Source of the DNA: Komagataella phaffii GS115
Lineage: Eukaryota; Ascomycota; Pichiomycetes; Pichiales; Pichiaceae
Reading direction: 5' to 3'
Length of the DNA stretch: 64,000 nucleotides
Assembly (NCBI RefSeq): GCF_000027005.1
Contig: NC_012963.1
Location: forward strand, 1,736,001 to 1,800,000
This document shows, piece after piece, positions 19,407-29,624 of the stretch (the stretch's first letter is position 1; every line of letters begins with the position of its first letter). The position numbers and the translations under genes are program-made. The notes below the pieces were generated by a model. It was not told the DNA's origin. It was given only the letters and a program-made list of their open reading frames with translations, and did no database searches.

Positions 19407-21473
19407 CTAATCAAGTATGATTTCATCATTTTCTTCATTTTCGCCTCTAATTGCATCGAAAAATGGCATGTTCATAGCATCATTTGCAGTAATTCGTTTA
19501 TTTGGATTCAATTGGAAACATGCTTTAAGAAGCTCTAGAGCATTTCCATATTCTTTTCCAAGTGGCGTGTCTTTTACAGATCCATCCTCGTTTAATGCTT
19601 CCAATAGTTCTAATGCTGGGGAATCCGGGGCAAAGGCACTTACACTGGTTTTGTTATCAAAGTCGATAGCCCAATATATAAGTTCTCCCAGGGATACATG
19701 TTGCACGTCAGGGATGTTGGTTTCTAAGCATAATCCGTGCAATTGAGCGCATTTCTTCATCTTGGCTAAGGAAAATATACGTGTCAGTTCAATCAAGGCA
19801 TTGACATCGTTAGGACATTGGAAAAATGGGTATCTTCTACTCAGCAAACTGAGAAGGATAATGCCAACAGACCAGATATCTAGCTTCATGGTCTGGTTAG
19901 TGCATTTAAATAACACCTCAGGAGCTCTAAATCCTCTAGTGCCAGCTCTATTGGCCCTTCTGGCAGATCTCTGATCATCTTTCAGGTAGCCCTTTTGGGA
20001 AATTCTTAAACTCTGGGGAAGATCATCTAAGTTCAGTCCTCCTTTTGTACATGCACAATTTAGTGAGGCATCTCTGAATTTGTTGGGTTCCTTTTCTGCA
20101 AGTCCAAAATCCACCAAAACACCTCTTCTTCTAAATGGATCGTATAGGAAGTTGGTTGGTTTGACATCTCTATGAATTACGCGCTTTGAATGGACAAAAC
20201 TTAGGGCTTTGAAAAGTTCATGCATGTATACCTTGATCCCATCTAGTGGCAAGTCTCTGTAAAAGTCACGAAAGTCAGAATGACTGTAAAAGGGAAGCAC
20301 AGCTATGATTTGGTCTTCGAATCGTAAAGCGTCTATAAGTGGGGCAATGTTGTCACATCCCGTAAAATTGTAGAGCAATTGCAGTTCATTAAATATTCGT
20401 TGCGGCGAAGATGTGACATAAATCCGTTTTAAAGCAACAATATTATGCTTCTTGCTTTTGGTGACTGGAGAGCTCCAAATAGGGCATCCACTCATTTTGC
20501 GGTCCATTCCTGTTAAATCTTTTGCCTTGTAAACTGTTGAGAAAGTTCCTTCTCCAACGCGATCTAATAATGCATACCTGTGGGATAATGTGGGAAAAGT
20601 TGTGTATAAATGCTCAATTTCTTCTTTAACCTCCTCATTAATATCATCATCTTCATCATCGTCTTTTTTGTTCTGGGTTTCGTTTTCTGGCTGTGTATTT
20701 GGTTGTTCAATCTTTCCACGATCGACGTAGTTTCTGGGAATGCATTGTTTTGTTAAATATTCTGTCTCATCTGTATCTTGTACTACTTCAAGTTTGTGTG
20801 CATTATTAACTGTAGCCGTTTCCAATTCATCATTTTCTCTGGAGGTATCAATTTCTTCAGCTCTATCATTTGCCTGCGTTGATTCAAAATCAGTTCTCTC
20901 CATTGGCTTCAGTTTCATAATTACTTGTGTATTTTCCTCTTGCTTTTCTTCCTCTACATGTTTTTTCCGAATGTTTGTAGCTCCACTGTAGCTTTTTTTA
21001 GCTTCGCTCAGGCAAAACTGGGCGTCTATCGTACTATTATCAACGGCAACCGTTGGAGTAGAAGTCGGCTCCAGCTTCTGCTGTGCATTCTGGGACTTGG
21101 TCGATAAATAGTCTATTTGATCACTCACAGTTTTTACTCGCTTCAAGTTCTTTTCGGTGTCGTCAGCATCCTTTATCGAAGCGCCCACCAGAGCATGTTT
21201 TTTACCAACACCTTGCTCCTCCGCCTCACGACCTTCTTTCAACGGAAAAGAGCTTCTAATGACAAAAACCGATGATGAGTGGTCATTAGAATCTGTGAAC
21301 GGATCGTCTTGCACTGAAGCCTGGAACTGTTTGATGGGAGCCGCCGACTTAGAACTTCTCCAACTGGGAGACACTCTGTTCAGCGAATGAAGCCGCTTCT
21401 CTTGCGCTTTTTTCAAAACATCAAGTTTCAGAGGTGAAGATGTATTTACTTGAGTTTTAGACCGTCTCATCAT
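19407..21473 (-). CDS. CDC7: Cdc7 (DDK) protein kinase
   Basis: Cdc7 is the catalytic subunit of the Dbf4-dependent kinase, which phosphorylates Mcm2-7 to fire replication origins. The 688-residue product has an unusually long polar N-terminal region (about 290 residues), then a split kinase domain. Visible motifs are GEGTFSTVYKA, VALKRI, HRDVKPTNF, VDFGLAE and GTRGFRAPEVL. Insertions between subdomains, such as the one after DFGLAE, are typical of Cdc7. The frame is open to 21503 through TTG only; adjacent ATGs at 21473 and 21470 are the likely starts. A perfect MCB box lies 79 nt upstream. The long N-terminus exceeds the 507-residue Saccharomyces protein. Confidence 0.94.
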   Translation of the reverse strand: MMRRSKTQVNTSSPLKLDVLKKAQEKRLHSLNRVSPSWRSSKSAAPIKQFQASVQDDPFTDSNDHSSSVFVIRSSFPLKEGREAEEQGVGKKHALVGASIKDADDTEKNLKRVKTVSDQIDYLSTKSQNAQQKLEPTSTPTVAVDNSTIDAQFCLSEAKKSYSGATNIRKKHVEEEKQEENTQVIMKLKPMERTDFESTQANDRAEEIDTSRENDELETATVNNAHKLEVVQDTDETEYLTKQCIPRNYVDRGKIEQPNTQPENETQNKKDDDEDDDINEEVKEEIEHLYTTFPTLSHRYALLDRVGEGTFSTVYKAKDLTGMDRKMSGCPIWSSPVTKSKKHNIVALKRIYVTSSPQRIFNELQLLYNFTGCDNIAPLIDALRFEDQIIAVLPFYSHSDFRDFYRDLPLDGIKVYMHELFKALSFVHSKRVIHRDVKPTNFLYDPFRRRGVLVDFGLAEKEPNKFRDASLNCACTKGGLNLDDLPQSLRISQKGYLKDDQRSARRANRAGTRGFRAPEVLFKCTNQTMKLDIWSVGIILLSLLSRRYPFFQCPNDVNALIELTRIFSLAKMKKCAQLHGLCLETNIPDVQHVSLGELIYWAIDFDNKTSVSAFAPDSPALELLEALNEDGSVKDTPLGKEYGNALELLKACFQLNPNKRITANDAMNMPFFDAIRGENEENDEIILD

Positions 21474-21551
21474 GTGAGGAATTAAAAAGCTGAATGATAT
21501 CAAACGGGTTTGGTTCAGAACAAAAGCCTCTCTTTAACTTTTTAAGGTGCA

Positions 21552-21557
21552 ACGCGT
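21552..21557. promoter_or_regulatory. MCB (MBF) box upstream of CDC7
   Basis: ACGCGT is the MluI cell-cycle box bound by MBF (Mbp1/Swi6) to drive G1/S transcription. It lies 79 nt before the CDC7 ATG in a 161-bp intergenic space, a plausible position. A single 6-bp match is weak evidence on its own. Confidence 0.45.
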
Positions 21558-21634
21558 AAACAAAGTCGCGATTACAGAGCAAAATAATACTTGGAATGGA
21601 ATGACTAGAGTCGGGAAAGTTATGATACATAATG

Positions 21635-23320
21635 CTATTTAGTTGGTGAATGGAAAGTATTTGCAAGTCTCCGTTCTAGTTCCGTCATATCATTTAATAG
21701 AGTGTCAAAAATCGCCGATACTGTGGGGTGTAACACTATTGGTTCTTTGAGTGATCTTAACGAATGGGTGGAGGGTTGCTCTGTGATTGTAGTCATCTTA
21801 TCATTTACAAAAGATATGCTTGTAGTTGGAGTGGGTTCAAAGGAAACATTTGAATTGAGTGACGAATTCCTTTTGACTAAGGATCCTTCCGAATCACCTT
21901 TTTGCATGGTGATCAACAAAGCGGTAGGATCCTCTGGTGGTGACGATGGGTCGTTAATTGCGGGCAAAGATGAGAACGAATCGTCTTTCAGTTGACTTGG
22001 TGTAGTAATTAATACTTTTGATGATAAATCAAAAGTTTTCACAGAAACTGGAATACTTGTATGAGATTGCAGATCTTCAGAGTTCTGATCGGCTAGGGGA
22101 TGACGCGCTGTTAGTTGTGGAGATGAGCCAGTACTGAAATCTTCATCTTCATCCGGCGAGAATGTTCCAATAGATTCTATATCGGGGTCAGTGATTTTCG
22201 CAGGTTGATGAAGAATTAGTTCCGAAGGACCTACAAGGTTATGAATGTTGCTTAGTCCATGATCGGATCTTTCTATCCTGTTGAGATGGGTGTCCAGCTC
22301 CTGGATTGATTCATCATTATAATCGTCAACTTGTTGGTCATGGTCACTTTCTAGCTGGTTTGCCTCAATCTCATACGAATCAAGATCTTTAATTAGAAAA
22401 TTGTGCTTGTTCAATCGCTTGTTTTTGAAAATGTTCAAAGGAACTACCGAATCAGAATAAACTTCACTCAGTATCTCAGTCTCTTTATCCTTCTCTTTAT
22501 CGGCCATTTCTAAATTGTCGTTCTGGAATTTTACAGACTTGCGTGTCGTATCAGCTTCCAGATTATGGGACGCACCTATTTCATCACAGGTGAGATCCAA
22601 AAGTGACGTCTCTTTGATTGTGGAGTTTGATCCAAGAATGATTTCCTTATTAGTTCTCTCAGCTTCCTCATTCTTCCAGCAATTTAGCCTTGCCAATCTC
22701 TCAGTATAGGTTTCTAGTATCTCAGCAGGAGCAAATCCAACGTTCTTTGCAGAAGGATCGTCGATATTAATTTTTCGTACAAGCCACCAGTACCCATCGT
22801 CGTCGTTTAAAAGCTGCACAGCATCGTCTTTTTTTAGAGTGATGTGCCCCGAATCAGGACCCTGAAAATTATAAAGCGAATAAAGTCTATCTGGAAGCAA
22901 TTCTTTGGGGGGAAACGAAGGAGGGGACGGCAATGTGTCATTGATCAGCTTTTCCAGCAGCTTTGATCCGTCATCATCATCAGTGTGCTTGTCTTGTTTA
23001 TCATTATTATTGTCGTTTGAATTATTGTCTGCTACCAAACTCTCGTTAGGCGCCCTTTCTAGCGACGGAATATTTTCATCTCGGCGCATTTTAGCTTTGT
23101 TGTAGATCCTTCCAAGGTTCAAATCCTGACTCAAGGAGTTCTTGACCTCAGAAGCCACGGATGATGAACCCTTAGTATTGGTGTTTATTATCGTGGAAGA
23201 CGTCCCAGATTCTTCACTGAAAGTTCGTTCGTGACCGGGCCACCCAAGCAATTCAGAATCCAATGGAGTCGGACGGCCGCCTAAAATTAGTGGTTCGATA
23301 CTGATGGGATTCTCTTCCAT
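21635..23320 (-). CDS. BUD14: SH3 polarity protein Bud14/Tea4-like, PP1 regulator
   Basis: Bud14 (Tea4 in fission yeast) targets the PP1 phosphatase Glc7 to polarity sites and, with Kel1/Kel2, restrains formins. The 561-residue product has one SH3 domain at about residues 145-207 (LYSLYNFQGPDSGHITLKK, YWWLV, GFAPAEILE). This matches Bud14/Tea4, including the unusual PDSGHI insert. A PP1-docking RVxF-type motif, KSVKF, lies at 261-265. The rest is acidic, Ser-rich and probably disordered. The C-terminal block (TVSAIFDTLLNDMTELERRL) is helical. The start is the ATG at 23320. It precedes CDC7 in tandem with 161 bp between. Confidence 0.88.
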   Translation of the reverse strand: MEENPISIEPLILGGRPTPLDSELLGWPGHERTFSEESGTSSTIINTNTKGSSSVASEVKNSLSQDLNLGRIYNKAKMRRDENIPSLERAPNESLVADNNSNDNNNDKQDKHTDDDDGSKLLEKLINDTLPSPPSFPPKELLPDRLYSLYNFQGPDSGHITLKKDDAVQLLNDDDGYWWLVRKINIDDPSAKNVGFAPAEILETYTERLARLNCWKNEEAERTNKEIILGSNSTIKETSLLDLTCDEIGASHNLEADTTRKSVKFQNDNLEMADKEKDKETEILSEVYSDSVVPLNIFKNKRLNKHNFLIKDLDSYEIEANQLESDHDQQVDDYNDESIQELDTHLNRIERSDHGLSNIHNLVGPSELILHQPAKITDPDIESIGTFSPDEDEDFSTGSSPQLTARHPLADQNSEDLQSHTSIPVSVKTFDLSSKVLITTPSQLKDDSFSSLPAINDPSSPPEDPTALLITMQKGDSEGSLVKRNSSLNSNVSFEPTPTTSISFVNDKMTTITEQPSTHSLRSLKEPIVLHPTVSAIFDTLLNDMTELERRLANTFHSPTK

Positions 23321-23526
23321 CTAGGGGCGACGTAGTAGTGTGAAGCTCCGTGATGCGAGATCAATAGAGGAGAGAAGGAAAGGAGACAGGAACCGAAACG
23401 CGCCTTTCTCGATTCTATGTTGTCACAATGCGTTGAAAATAGATCGAGATGTCTGATGGAAGAAAATTTAAGTATGACTATGTGTTATTACCGAGATTAA
23501 TATGTATGCTAAATACATGCCTTTGT

Positions 23527-25260
23527 TCAATAGACGAAAGCATATTTGGACTTGTGCCGAATTCTTTCTCCGTAGAAGTAAAAGATGATGGGTAAAGGGA
23601 TCAAACATGCCGCGAATAATCCTATCAAAAGACCTGCCCAATTTATGCCCATAGCTTCAAACATGTAGCCTGCAAACAGTGGGAAACAGGCTCCAAATGA
23701 TGATCTTAAGAACGTGTTGGCTGCCATGGCTGAAGCAGCAAACACTAAATATGCGTCAACCAGGTAATTCAAGCATTGGTTGAAAATTGTGATCAATCCA
23801 AATCCAGAGAACAATCCGGACAGTGTTGGAACAATCCAATGTACTTCATCTGCGTAATAACCTGACCAACAGAACCACAACAGTCCAATTGGAAATGCAA
23901 TACCGCCTACGATTGAAGGCACCAAACGAGCTTCGGGAGTACGTTTTATACCCGATCTTTCAATTTTGCGATTGTAACTCAATTCATACCAGATAAGGAA
24001 GGCACCTCCCAAAAGTTGTCCGATGATCAGTCCAAAGTAAGGCAGCTCAGCCACACCTTGAGTCATATGGTACCCTTTGTTAAATACCAATGGGTATGCT
24101 GTAAGGAATAAATACAAGATTCCGTATATAAATGCAGTGTAAATGGAGATCAGCAGCAAAATTGGTTCAGTGAACAGCATTTTCAATGGTCTAGTAATGT
24201 TCTTTTCACAGATTTCCTTGATTGAAAGGGTGACTTCCTCATGAGGGGCTTGAATCATCCAGTTTCCAGTTCGTCTTCTCAACGTGACCGCTTTGTTAAC
24301 GAGAATGATGGGATGGTGCGTTTCCTCATAGAAAAACACAGAGATAAAACCAGCTGCGCCCAACATACCCAGAATGTATTCGATCCATCTCCATCCCAAA
24401 TATGACTTGGCAATAAATGCGCCAATGATAGGGGCCAACAATGGACCACAAAAGATAGTCATACCAAATATCGTAATGGCAATACCCCTACTACCACTAC
24501 CAAACATATCAGCGAAACCAGCCGGAACTACCACCATGGGACCTGAGCCTATGGCACCAGTGAAAAATCGGCAGATCATAATGGTCTGGATATCTTGAGC
24601 GGTGGCTACGGCAAAACTGAATAACATGAATCCCAAGGAGGACACAAACAAGACAGGTTTTCTACCATACAACTCTGAAAGAGGGGCCCAAACAACTGGA
24701 CCAGTAGCAAACCCAATGACGAACAAGGACACACTTAGAGTGGAGACGACATTAATCACTCCGTATTGAGCACTTATATAGGGTATAGCAGGGGAGAACA
24801 CGGCAGAACCAAAAGCAACGCAGAATGCATTGAGGCCGATTAACAAACACATTCTAATCTTTTTCCCCGTGGCCCAATTTTGAGGAAACAATGGATCGTT
24901 TGGGCCGTCGAATGCAACTGTGTACTGTTCCCTGTCGGGAGCTTGCGGGGGGTAAGGTCTGCCGTTCCCCATCGGAAGGAGAGGGGCCAACGTGTCAGTG
25001 TCTTGTTCCACGGCAAAAGCGTTGGTCAGTTTCCGTGAGAGCTCTCTTGACAAGTTAACATCACTCTCTATTTTTGATAAGACATCGCAATCTACTTCAT
25101 CCTGCAACCCAGCATCATATTGAACTGGAGATCCTTGGGGATCATAATCCATCGTGGACTTTGAGGTGGAAGATCCAAATTCATCATGAGACTGCGACTC
25201 ACGCGAGACTGAACTATCTTCCAAATGTTTCGAGGAGGAGGACGGCTCTTGTAACGACAT
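23527..25260 (-). CDS. DHA1-family drug/polyamine:H+ antiporter (Tpo/Flr1-like)
   Basis: This is a plasma-membrane or vacuolar MFS exporter of the 12-span drug:H+ antiporter 1 family. The 577-residue product has a cytosolic Ser/Asp-rich tail (about 125 residues). The family entry motif FDGPNDPLFPQNW follows, then twelve hydrophobic spans. Signature motifs are APLSELYGRKPV in loop 2-3, the RFFTGAIGSGP span and the motif-C-like GMTIFCGPLLAPIIGAF. The tail ends in basic residues (RIRHKSKYAF), as in Tpo1-4. The start is the ATG at 25260 because the longer frame begins with TTG. The substrate (polyamines, azoles or cycloheximide-type drugs) cannot be read from sequence. Confidence 0.88.
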   Translation of the reverse strand: MSLQEPSSSSKHLEDSSVSRESQSHDEFGSSTSKSTMDYDPQGSPVQYDAGLQDEVDCDVLSKIESDVNLSRELSRKLTNAFAVEQDTDTLAPLLPMGNGRPYPPQAPDREQYTVAFDGPNDPLFPQNWATGKKIRMCLLIGLNAFCVAFGSAVFSPAIPYISAQYGVINVVSTLSVSLFVIGFATGPVVWAPLSELYGRKPVLFVSSLGFMLFSFAVATAQDIQTIMICRFFTGAIGSGPMVVVPAGFADMFGSGSRGIAITIFGMTIFCGPLLAPIIGAFIAKSYLGWRWIEYILGMLGAAGFISVFFYEETHHPIILVNKAVTLRRRTGNWMIQAPHEEVTLSIKEICEKNITRPLKMLFTEPILLLISIYTAFIYGILYLFLTAYPLVFNKGYHMTQGVAELPYFGLIIGQLLGGAFLIWYELSYNRKIERSGIKRTPEARLVPSIVGGIAFPIGLLWFCWSGYYADEVHWIVPTLSGLFSGFGLITIFNQCLNYLVDAYLVFAASAMAANTFLRSSFGACFPLFAGYMFEAMGINWAGLLIGLFAACLIPLPIIFYFYGERIRHKSKYAFVY

Positions 25261-25930
25261 TCTTAAATGCAATGCTAAGGCTTTAAAATTTGAGACCAGG
25301 AAGTTGGAAGCACACGGCTTTTAACATGAATAAGTAAGAAAAAGAAAAGGGCGACTTTACGAATAAGCTATTAGTAACAATCATGCACTTTGCTGTGAGG
25401 TTACATATTTTGTCGGCAAGTGTCGTCAGCCGGTAGTTCGCGGACTACTGTTTTGGTTCAAACATCGGTCTCCGATCCGCACGGTGGCTCCTCTTTGGCC
25501 ATGAAGTAGAGGGGCTCAAGCCGAGGATCAGGCACCAGTTTACATGGGGAGATCAACACAATAGTAATTATGTAAACACGGCACGGCACGACTTAAATAC
25601 TTAGTGTATTTGCAGATCTGTAGACGGCTATTATTACTTATTGCCATCAAGGAATAATCTTCAGCCCTAAGCAGCTTCCGTAGGAGAAGGATCTAGAGAG
25701 AAAAAAAAAAGTATACCTGGTTCCACAGTTTTGTCTTGCTGTACTATTTCATTCTCCTACAGACATCCAACATCCATCATTTGGTGTCAGTTCCCATCTT
25801 CCATGATCTCCCTTCAAAACTACATCACGTGCCCGCATCTCACACAGTTGACTTATCTGGATTTTATCCACTAGGTTTTCACCTCTTCAACCACTTGCGA
25901 CCATCACAACTTTATGAGTTAAAAGGCAAC
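25261..25930. promoter_or_regulatory. Divergent promoter of DHA1 exporter and SulP transporter
   Basis: This 670-bp spacer has a cluster of CGG/CCG triplets at about 25414-25483, including a near match (TTCGCGGA) to the pleiotropic-drug-response element TCCGCGGA. Zinc-cluster regulators of drug pumps bind such paired triplets, which would suit the exporter at 23527-25260. An A10 run lies at about 25701-25710. The frame that reaches back to 25736 starts with TTG and is unlikely to be translated. Confidence 0.4.
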
Positions 25931-28082
25931 ATGTCCGCTTCCCAAATTTTTCCGACGCGTTCCAAGCTACCGCTGGGCAATAACAACAAGCCGAACGATT
26001 TTTCCATCGATAGAGTCATGAGTGAATCTGTGCCTCTTTTGCAACACAAACAGACCTTTGAATCTCTGTCTAATTCCAACTATTTGTCAAACCCTGAACC
26101 TACATTGTCCGACAAGGTTTCTTATTATTTGCCCTGCGTCAGCTGGTTGCCCTCGTATAATTGGCAGTTTTTCTTCGGTGATTTGGTAGCTGGTCTATCG
26201 TTAGCATCATTTCAAATGCCACTGTCGATGTCCTATGCTACGGCTATTGCTCGGGTTCCTCCCATTTGTGGTCTCATTGGTCTGATCATTCCTCCCATGA
26301 TCTATGCCGTTTTTGGTTCAGTTCCGCAGATGATTGTTGGTCCTGAGGCAGCCTTGTCGTTGATTGTTGGGACGGCCATTGAACCGTATACTCATGAAAA
26401 AGGCGTCGATGTGGTTGATCTGGTGATTGTCATAACTTCGGTCTCAGGTGCAACTCTTCTGGGCTTCGGTTTGGCCAGGTTTGGATTTTTGGACAATGTT
26501 CTCTCCACCTCCCTACTGAAGGGTTTTATTGGTGGTGTGGGTCTTGTCATGCTTATTAACTCTTCAATTACAGAACTGGGTCTTTCAGAGATATATGAAA
26601 ATCTGGACCCTGAAGCTCGTTCGATGTATCACAGGGCACCTTACCAGAAATTGAGATTCGTATATCGCTACTTCCCTGAAACTCACAAACCAACAGCATA
26701 CCTCTGTTTGGCGTCCCTATTGGTGTTACTATTAATTAGAACTGTCAAGTCCTGGTGTATTTCCCGCAATATGAACAAGGCTGTGTTTGTTCCTGAAATT
26801 CTCATTGTTTTGCTCATCACTACAGTCTTATCGTGGGCAACAGATTGGCAATCAATGGGTATCAAAGTGCTTGGTCATGTAAATACCAAACACTTCAAAT
26901 TTTCATTACCTTTCTGTGGAGACATTGTCAAGTATTACAATCCTCTGATTGGTGCTGGGTTTTCTTGTGCTATATTGGGATTTTTTGAAAGTACAACTGC
27001 CTCAAAGTCACTGGGTTCCATGTATAACCTGCCAATTTCTTCCAACAGAGAATTAGTTGCATTGGGTTCCATCAATTTGGTAGGCTCCATGTTCGGTGCA
27101 CTGCCTTCTTTTGGAGGATATGGCCGCTCCAAGATCAATGCCTTAAGTGGAGCCAAGACTACAATGTCCGGGGTTTTGCATGGCACTGATTATTCTTATT
27201 GTGACAATATTTTTCATGTCTTACCTGTATTATCTTCCTATTTGTATTCTTTCAGTGATTATTTCTACGGTTGGTTTCTCATTATTAGAAGAGATTCCCA
27301 AAGACATTTATTTCCATTGGCGAAATAGCGGTTATAATGAGCTTCTCACATTTTTTGTAACCATTATAGCCACCATGTTTTACTCTATAGAAGCAGGAAT
27401 CATCTTGGGGGTCCTGTACTCATTGGTGCGTGTTGTCAGACACAGTGGACAGTCTCGTATTCAAATATTGACACGCTCCTCCACACTGGATACTTTTGTC
27501 AATGCAGACGAACCCCAGGAACAACGCAGTGATTCAATTTTGGACAATTCTTCAGCATGTTCAGCTCACTCTAACGTAGATGGCTGTTTAATAATCAAAA
27601 TTCCAGAGCCACTTACATTCATCAACTCTTCTGACTTGAAAGCTCGGTTGCGAAGGGTTGAATTGTATGGGTCACCCAAAATACATCCAGCAACTCCTCG
27701 CCTCAGGGGTGAGAACCTAACCCGATTTGTCATTTTTGACTTAAACGGCATGACAGATTTAGACTCTACCGCTGCTCAGATTTTGTATGATATTGTTCAC
27801 AATTATAAAGAGAGAGGTATCTGTATTATGTTTGCCAGAGTTCCTACATTCAAGAAAATTAGAACCAGATTGGAAACATCAAAGGTGAAGCAGTTGCTTG
27901 TTGAGGTTGCCAATGACATCAGAAACATGACTGGCGCGGAAATTCAAGGAACTTCCAAAGATATTTCAAACTTGCCCTACTTTTTGACAGTGGACGAGGC
28001 TCTAAAGGCGGTGACCGAAATTAACATTTCCTCCGGCTACTACGACTTGTCTAGCTACTTGAGCAGTCTGCCACCATACTAA
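25931..28082 (+). CDS. SulP/SLC26 anion transporter (YPR003C-like), apparent frameshift
   Basis: This is a sulfate-permease-family membrane transporter with a cytosolic STAS domain. It most resembles Saccharomyces YPR003C rather than Sul1/Sul2, as judged by SVPQMIVGPEAALSL and FGGYGRSKINALSGA. The first frame runs from the ATG at 25931 through most membrane segments. At about 27179 the homology passes without a gap to the frame that ends at 28082, which carries the last spans and STAS domain (FDLNGMTDLDSTAAQ). Together they give about 716 residues, close to full length. One extra base is enough to explain this, and the site abuts GGGG and TTTT runs (27170-27177). A sequencing error is more likely than decay, because both halves are otherwise intact. 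Confidence 0.85.
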
Positions 28083-28292
28083 GTCAAATAGTGGACCGCC
28101 ATGTTAAACACGCAAGTTTAAAGTTATTAATATATTTATTGATGAAAGTATGCATTGGGTCAGGAAATCCTGGTCGATTAGCAATTACCAAGCTATTCTA
28201 GGATTTGCCATTGCGCTAGTAAGTTTGCCTTTGTTATCTCTTTTGTTTCTTGTCCTATCTTTCTAAGCCGTGTCTCTAGCGCAACAAAATCT

Positions 28293-29435
28293 TTACAAAA
28301 GCCTTCTCCAGCCTTCCCTCACTAATGAATATTTGGTTTCCATGGATTTGTTGTCCGAAGATAAACTGCTTTGCTCTTGTATGACGTATTTTTCCCATTT
28401 ACTCTTCTTCTTGTAGACAAGCACTAAACTAGTATCGTTGACCCAACCGATCTCAGCATCGGTGTTGATATCTTTATCGTTTTGATCAGTGAGACGAGCA
28501 GAGCAAAAACTCCAAGTTGAATGAAAATACTTTGGGAGAACTGAAATATTGTTTAACAGGTGTTTGTTGTTGATGTTGGTATTTTCATGATCGACATGGA
28601 AAATATGGAGCGTGCCCTTGTTGGAAAGGACCGCAAGATTGGTCCCTGAGGGTGAAAACTTGAGAGCGGTAACCAAAGCAGTGTCCATTCCACGTCTGAA
28701 TTCGAACAGCAGACTACCTGTCGTTGTAGAGTGTATTCTGATCATAGTTCCTGCTATTGAAGCCGATGCTACCATAGTGTTTTGCTGGTTCAAAGCCACC
28801 TTCTGAAGTTTACTTTTATGTGCCTTAACCAGCGTAACTTTATTCTTTGTTGATATATCAACAACCTGAATCTGGCCAACTGCTTTCCCTGGAATCGCCA
28901 ATAAAGAAGATCCGGTAGGATTCGACGTACCATTTGTAGTGGAGATGGATCCGATATTGTCATGATAATCACAGACGCCAAACTCATTAGAAAATGTCTC
29001 AATTGTTGTTATCAGCTTGGGTGGAGAATTGAACCCATAAACATAAGCTTTATTATAAACCAGAACTATTATCCTGGTTCTGGACAACATTACATTTAAT
29101 ACCGGATTCATAAACTCAAGAGACAATGACTGTTTCTGCTTCAAATCGTCCCATATTATCACTTTGTTTATCGGATACTTTGGATTGTGTCCTCCTCCTA
29201 TCAACGCCAAGTAGTTCGTTCTGTATAAGATTGCTATGTTTCCTATTGAAGTTCCCTCTTGGGATGAACCGTTAGAGAACCATCGCTCGACTTTCAGTTC
29301 CATTGGATCAGTATTGAAAACTTTGAACCCATTCTCATGACACACGGCAAAACATGATTGATCTTGGTTGAATGAACAATTGAGCAGAGATTTTGGACTC
29401 GGGGGCTTCTTCGTGAGGGGCTGATGCGTATTCAT
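28293..29435 (-). CDS. HSV2: PROPPIN beta-propeller, Hsv2-like (Atg18 family)
   Basis: PROPPINs bind PI3P and PI(3,5)P2 on endosomal, vacuolar and autophagic membranes. Hsv2 serves mainly in micronucleophagy and related selective autophagy. The 380-residue product is made of WD40-like blades with the lipid-binding FRRG motif at residues 246-249, followed by MDTALVTALKFSPSGTNLAV. It lacks the long loops of Atg18 and Atg21, and its compact length fits Hsv2/WIPI4 best. The sequence LLNCSFNQDQSCFAVC opens blade 1. Paralogue choice rests on length and motif style, not on a tree. Confidence 0.82.
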   Translation of the reverse strand: MNTHQPLTKKPPSPKSLLNCSFNQDQSCFAVCHENGFKVFNTDPMELKVERWFSNGSSQEGTSIGNIAILYRTNYLALIGGGHNPKYPINKVIIWDDLKQKQSLSLEFMNPVLNVMLSRTRIIVLVYNKAYVYGFNSPPKLITTIETFSNEFGVCDYHDNIGSISTTNGTSNPTGSSLLAIPGKAVGQIQVVDISTKNKVTLVKAHKSKLQKVALNQQNTMVASASIAGTMIRIHSTTTGSLLFEFRRGMDTALVTALKFSPSGTNLAVLSNKGTLHIFHVDHENTNINNKHLLNNISVLPKYFHSTWSFCSARLTDQNDKDINTDAEIGWVNDTSLVLVYKKKSKWEKYVIQEQSSLSSDNKSMETKYSLVREGWRRLL

Positions 29436-29624
29436 AACGAGATGAGATGTGGAATAACTTGTTGCTGATTACTACTGGAGCGCGATAAGGACAAGAGATT
29501 ATATAAGACAGGAAATGTATGTATAAAAAGTAAACTCTGGTGGAGCTCCAACCCGTTATCCTTGTTTTAATATCGCAGTTAATAAAGCTCGTAAAAACAT
29601 GCTTGTAGTTCAGCAGACTAGGCC

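Noticed and set aside
25736..25930. N-terminal extension of the SulP transporter
   Set aside because: The upstream codon is TTG; the ATG at 25931 gives a normal cytosolic tail.
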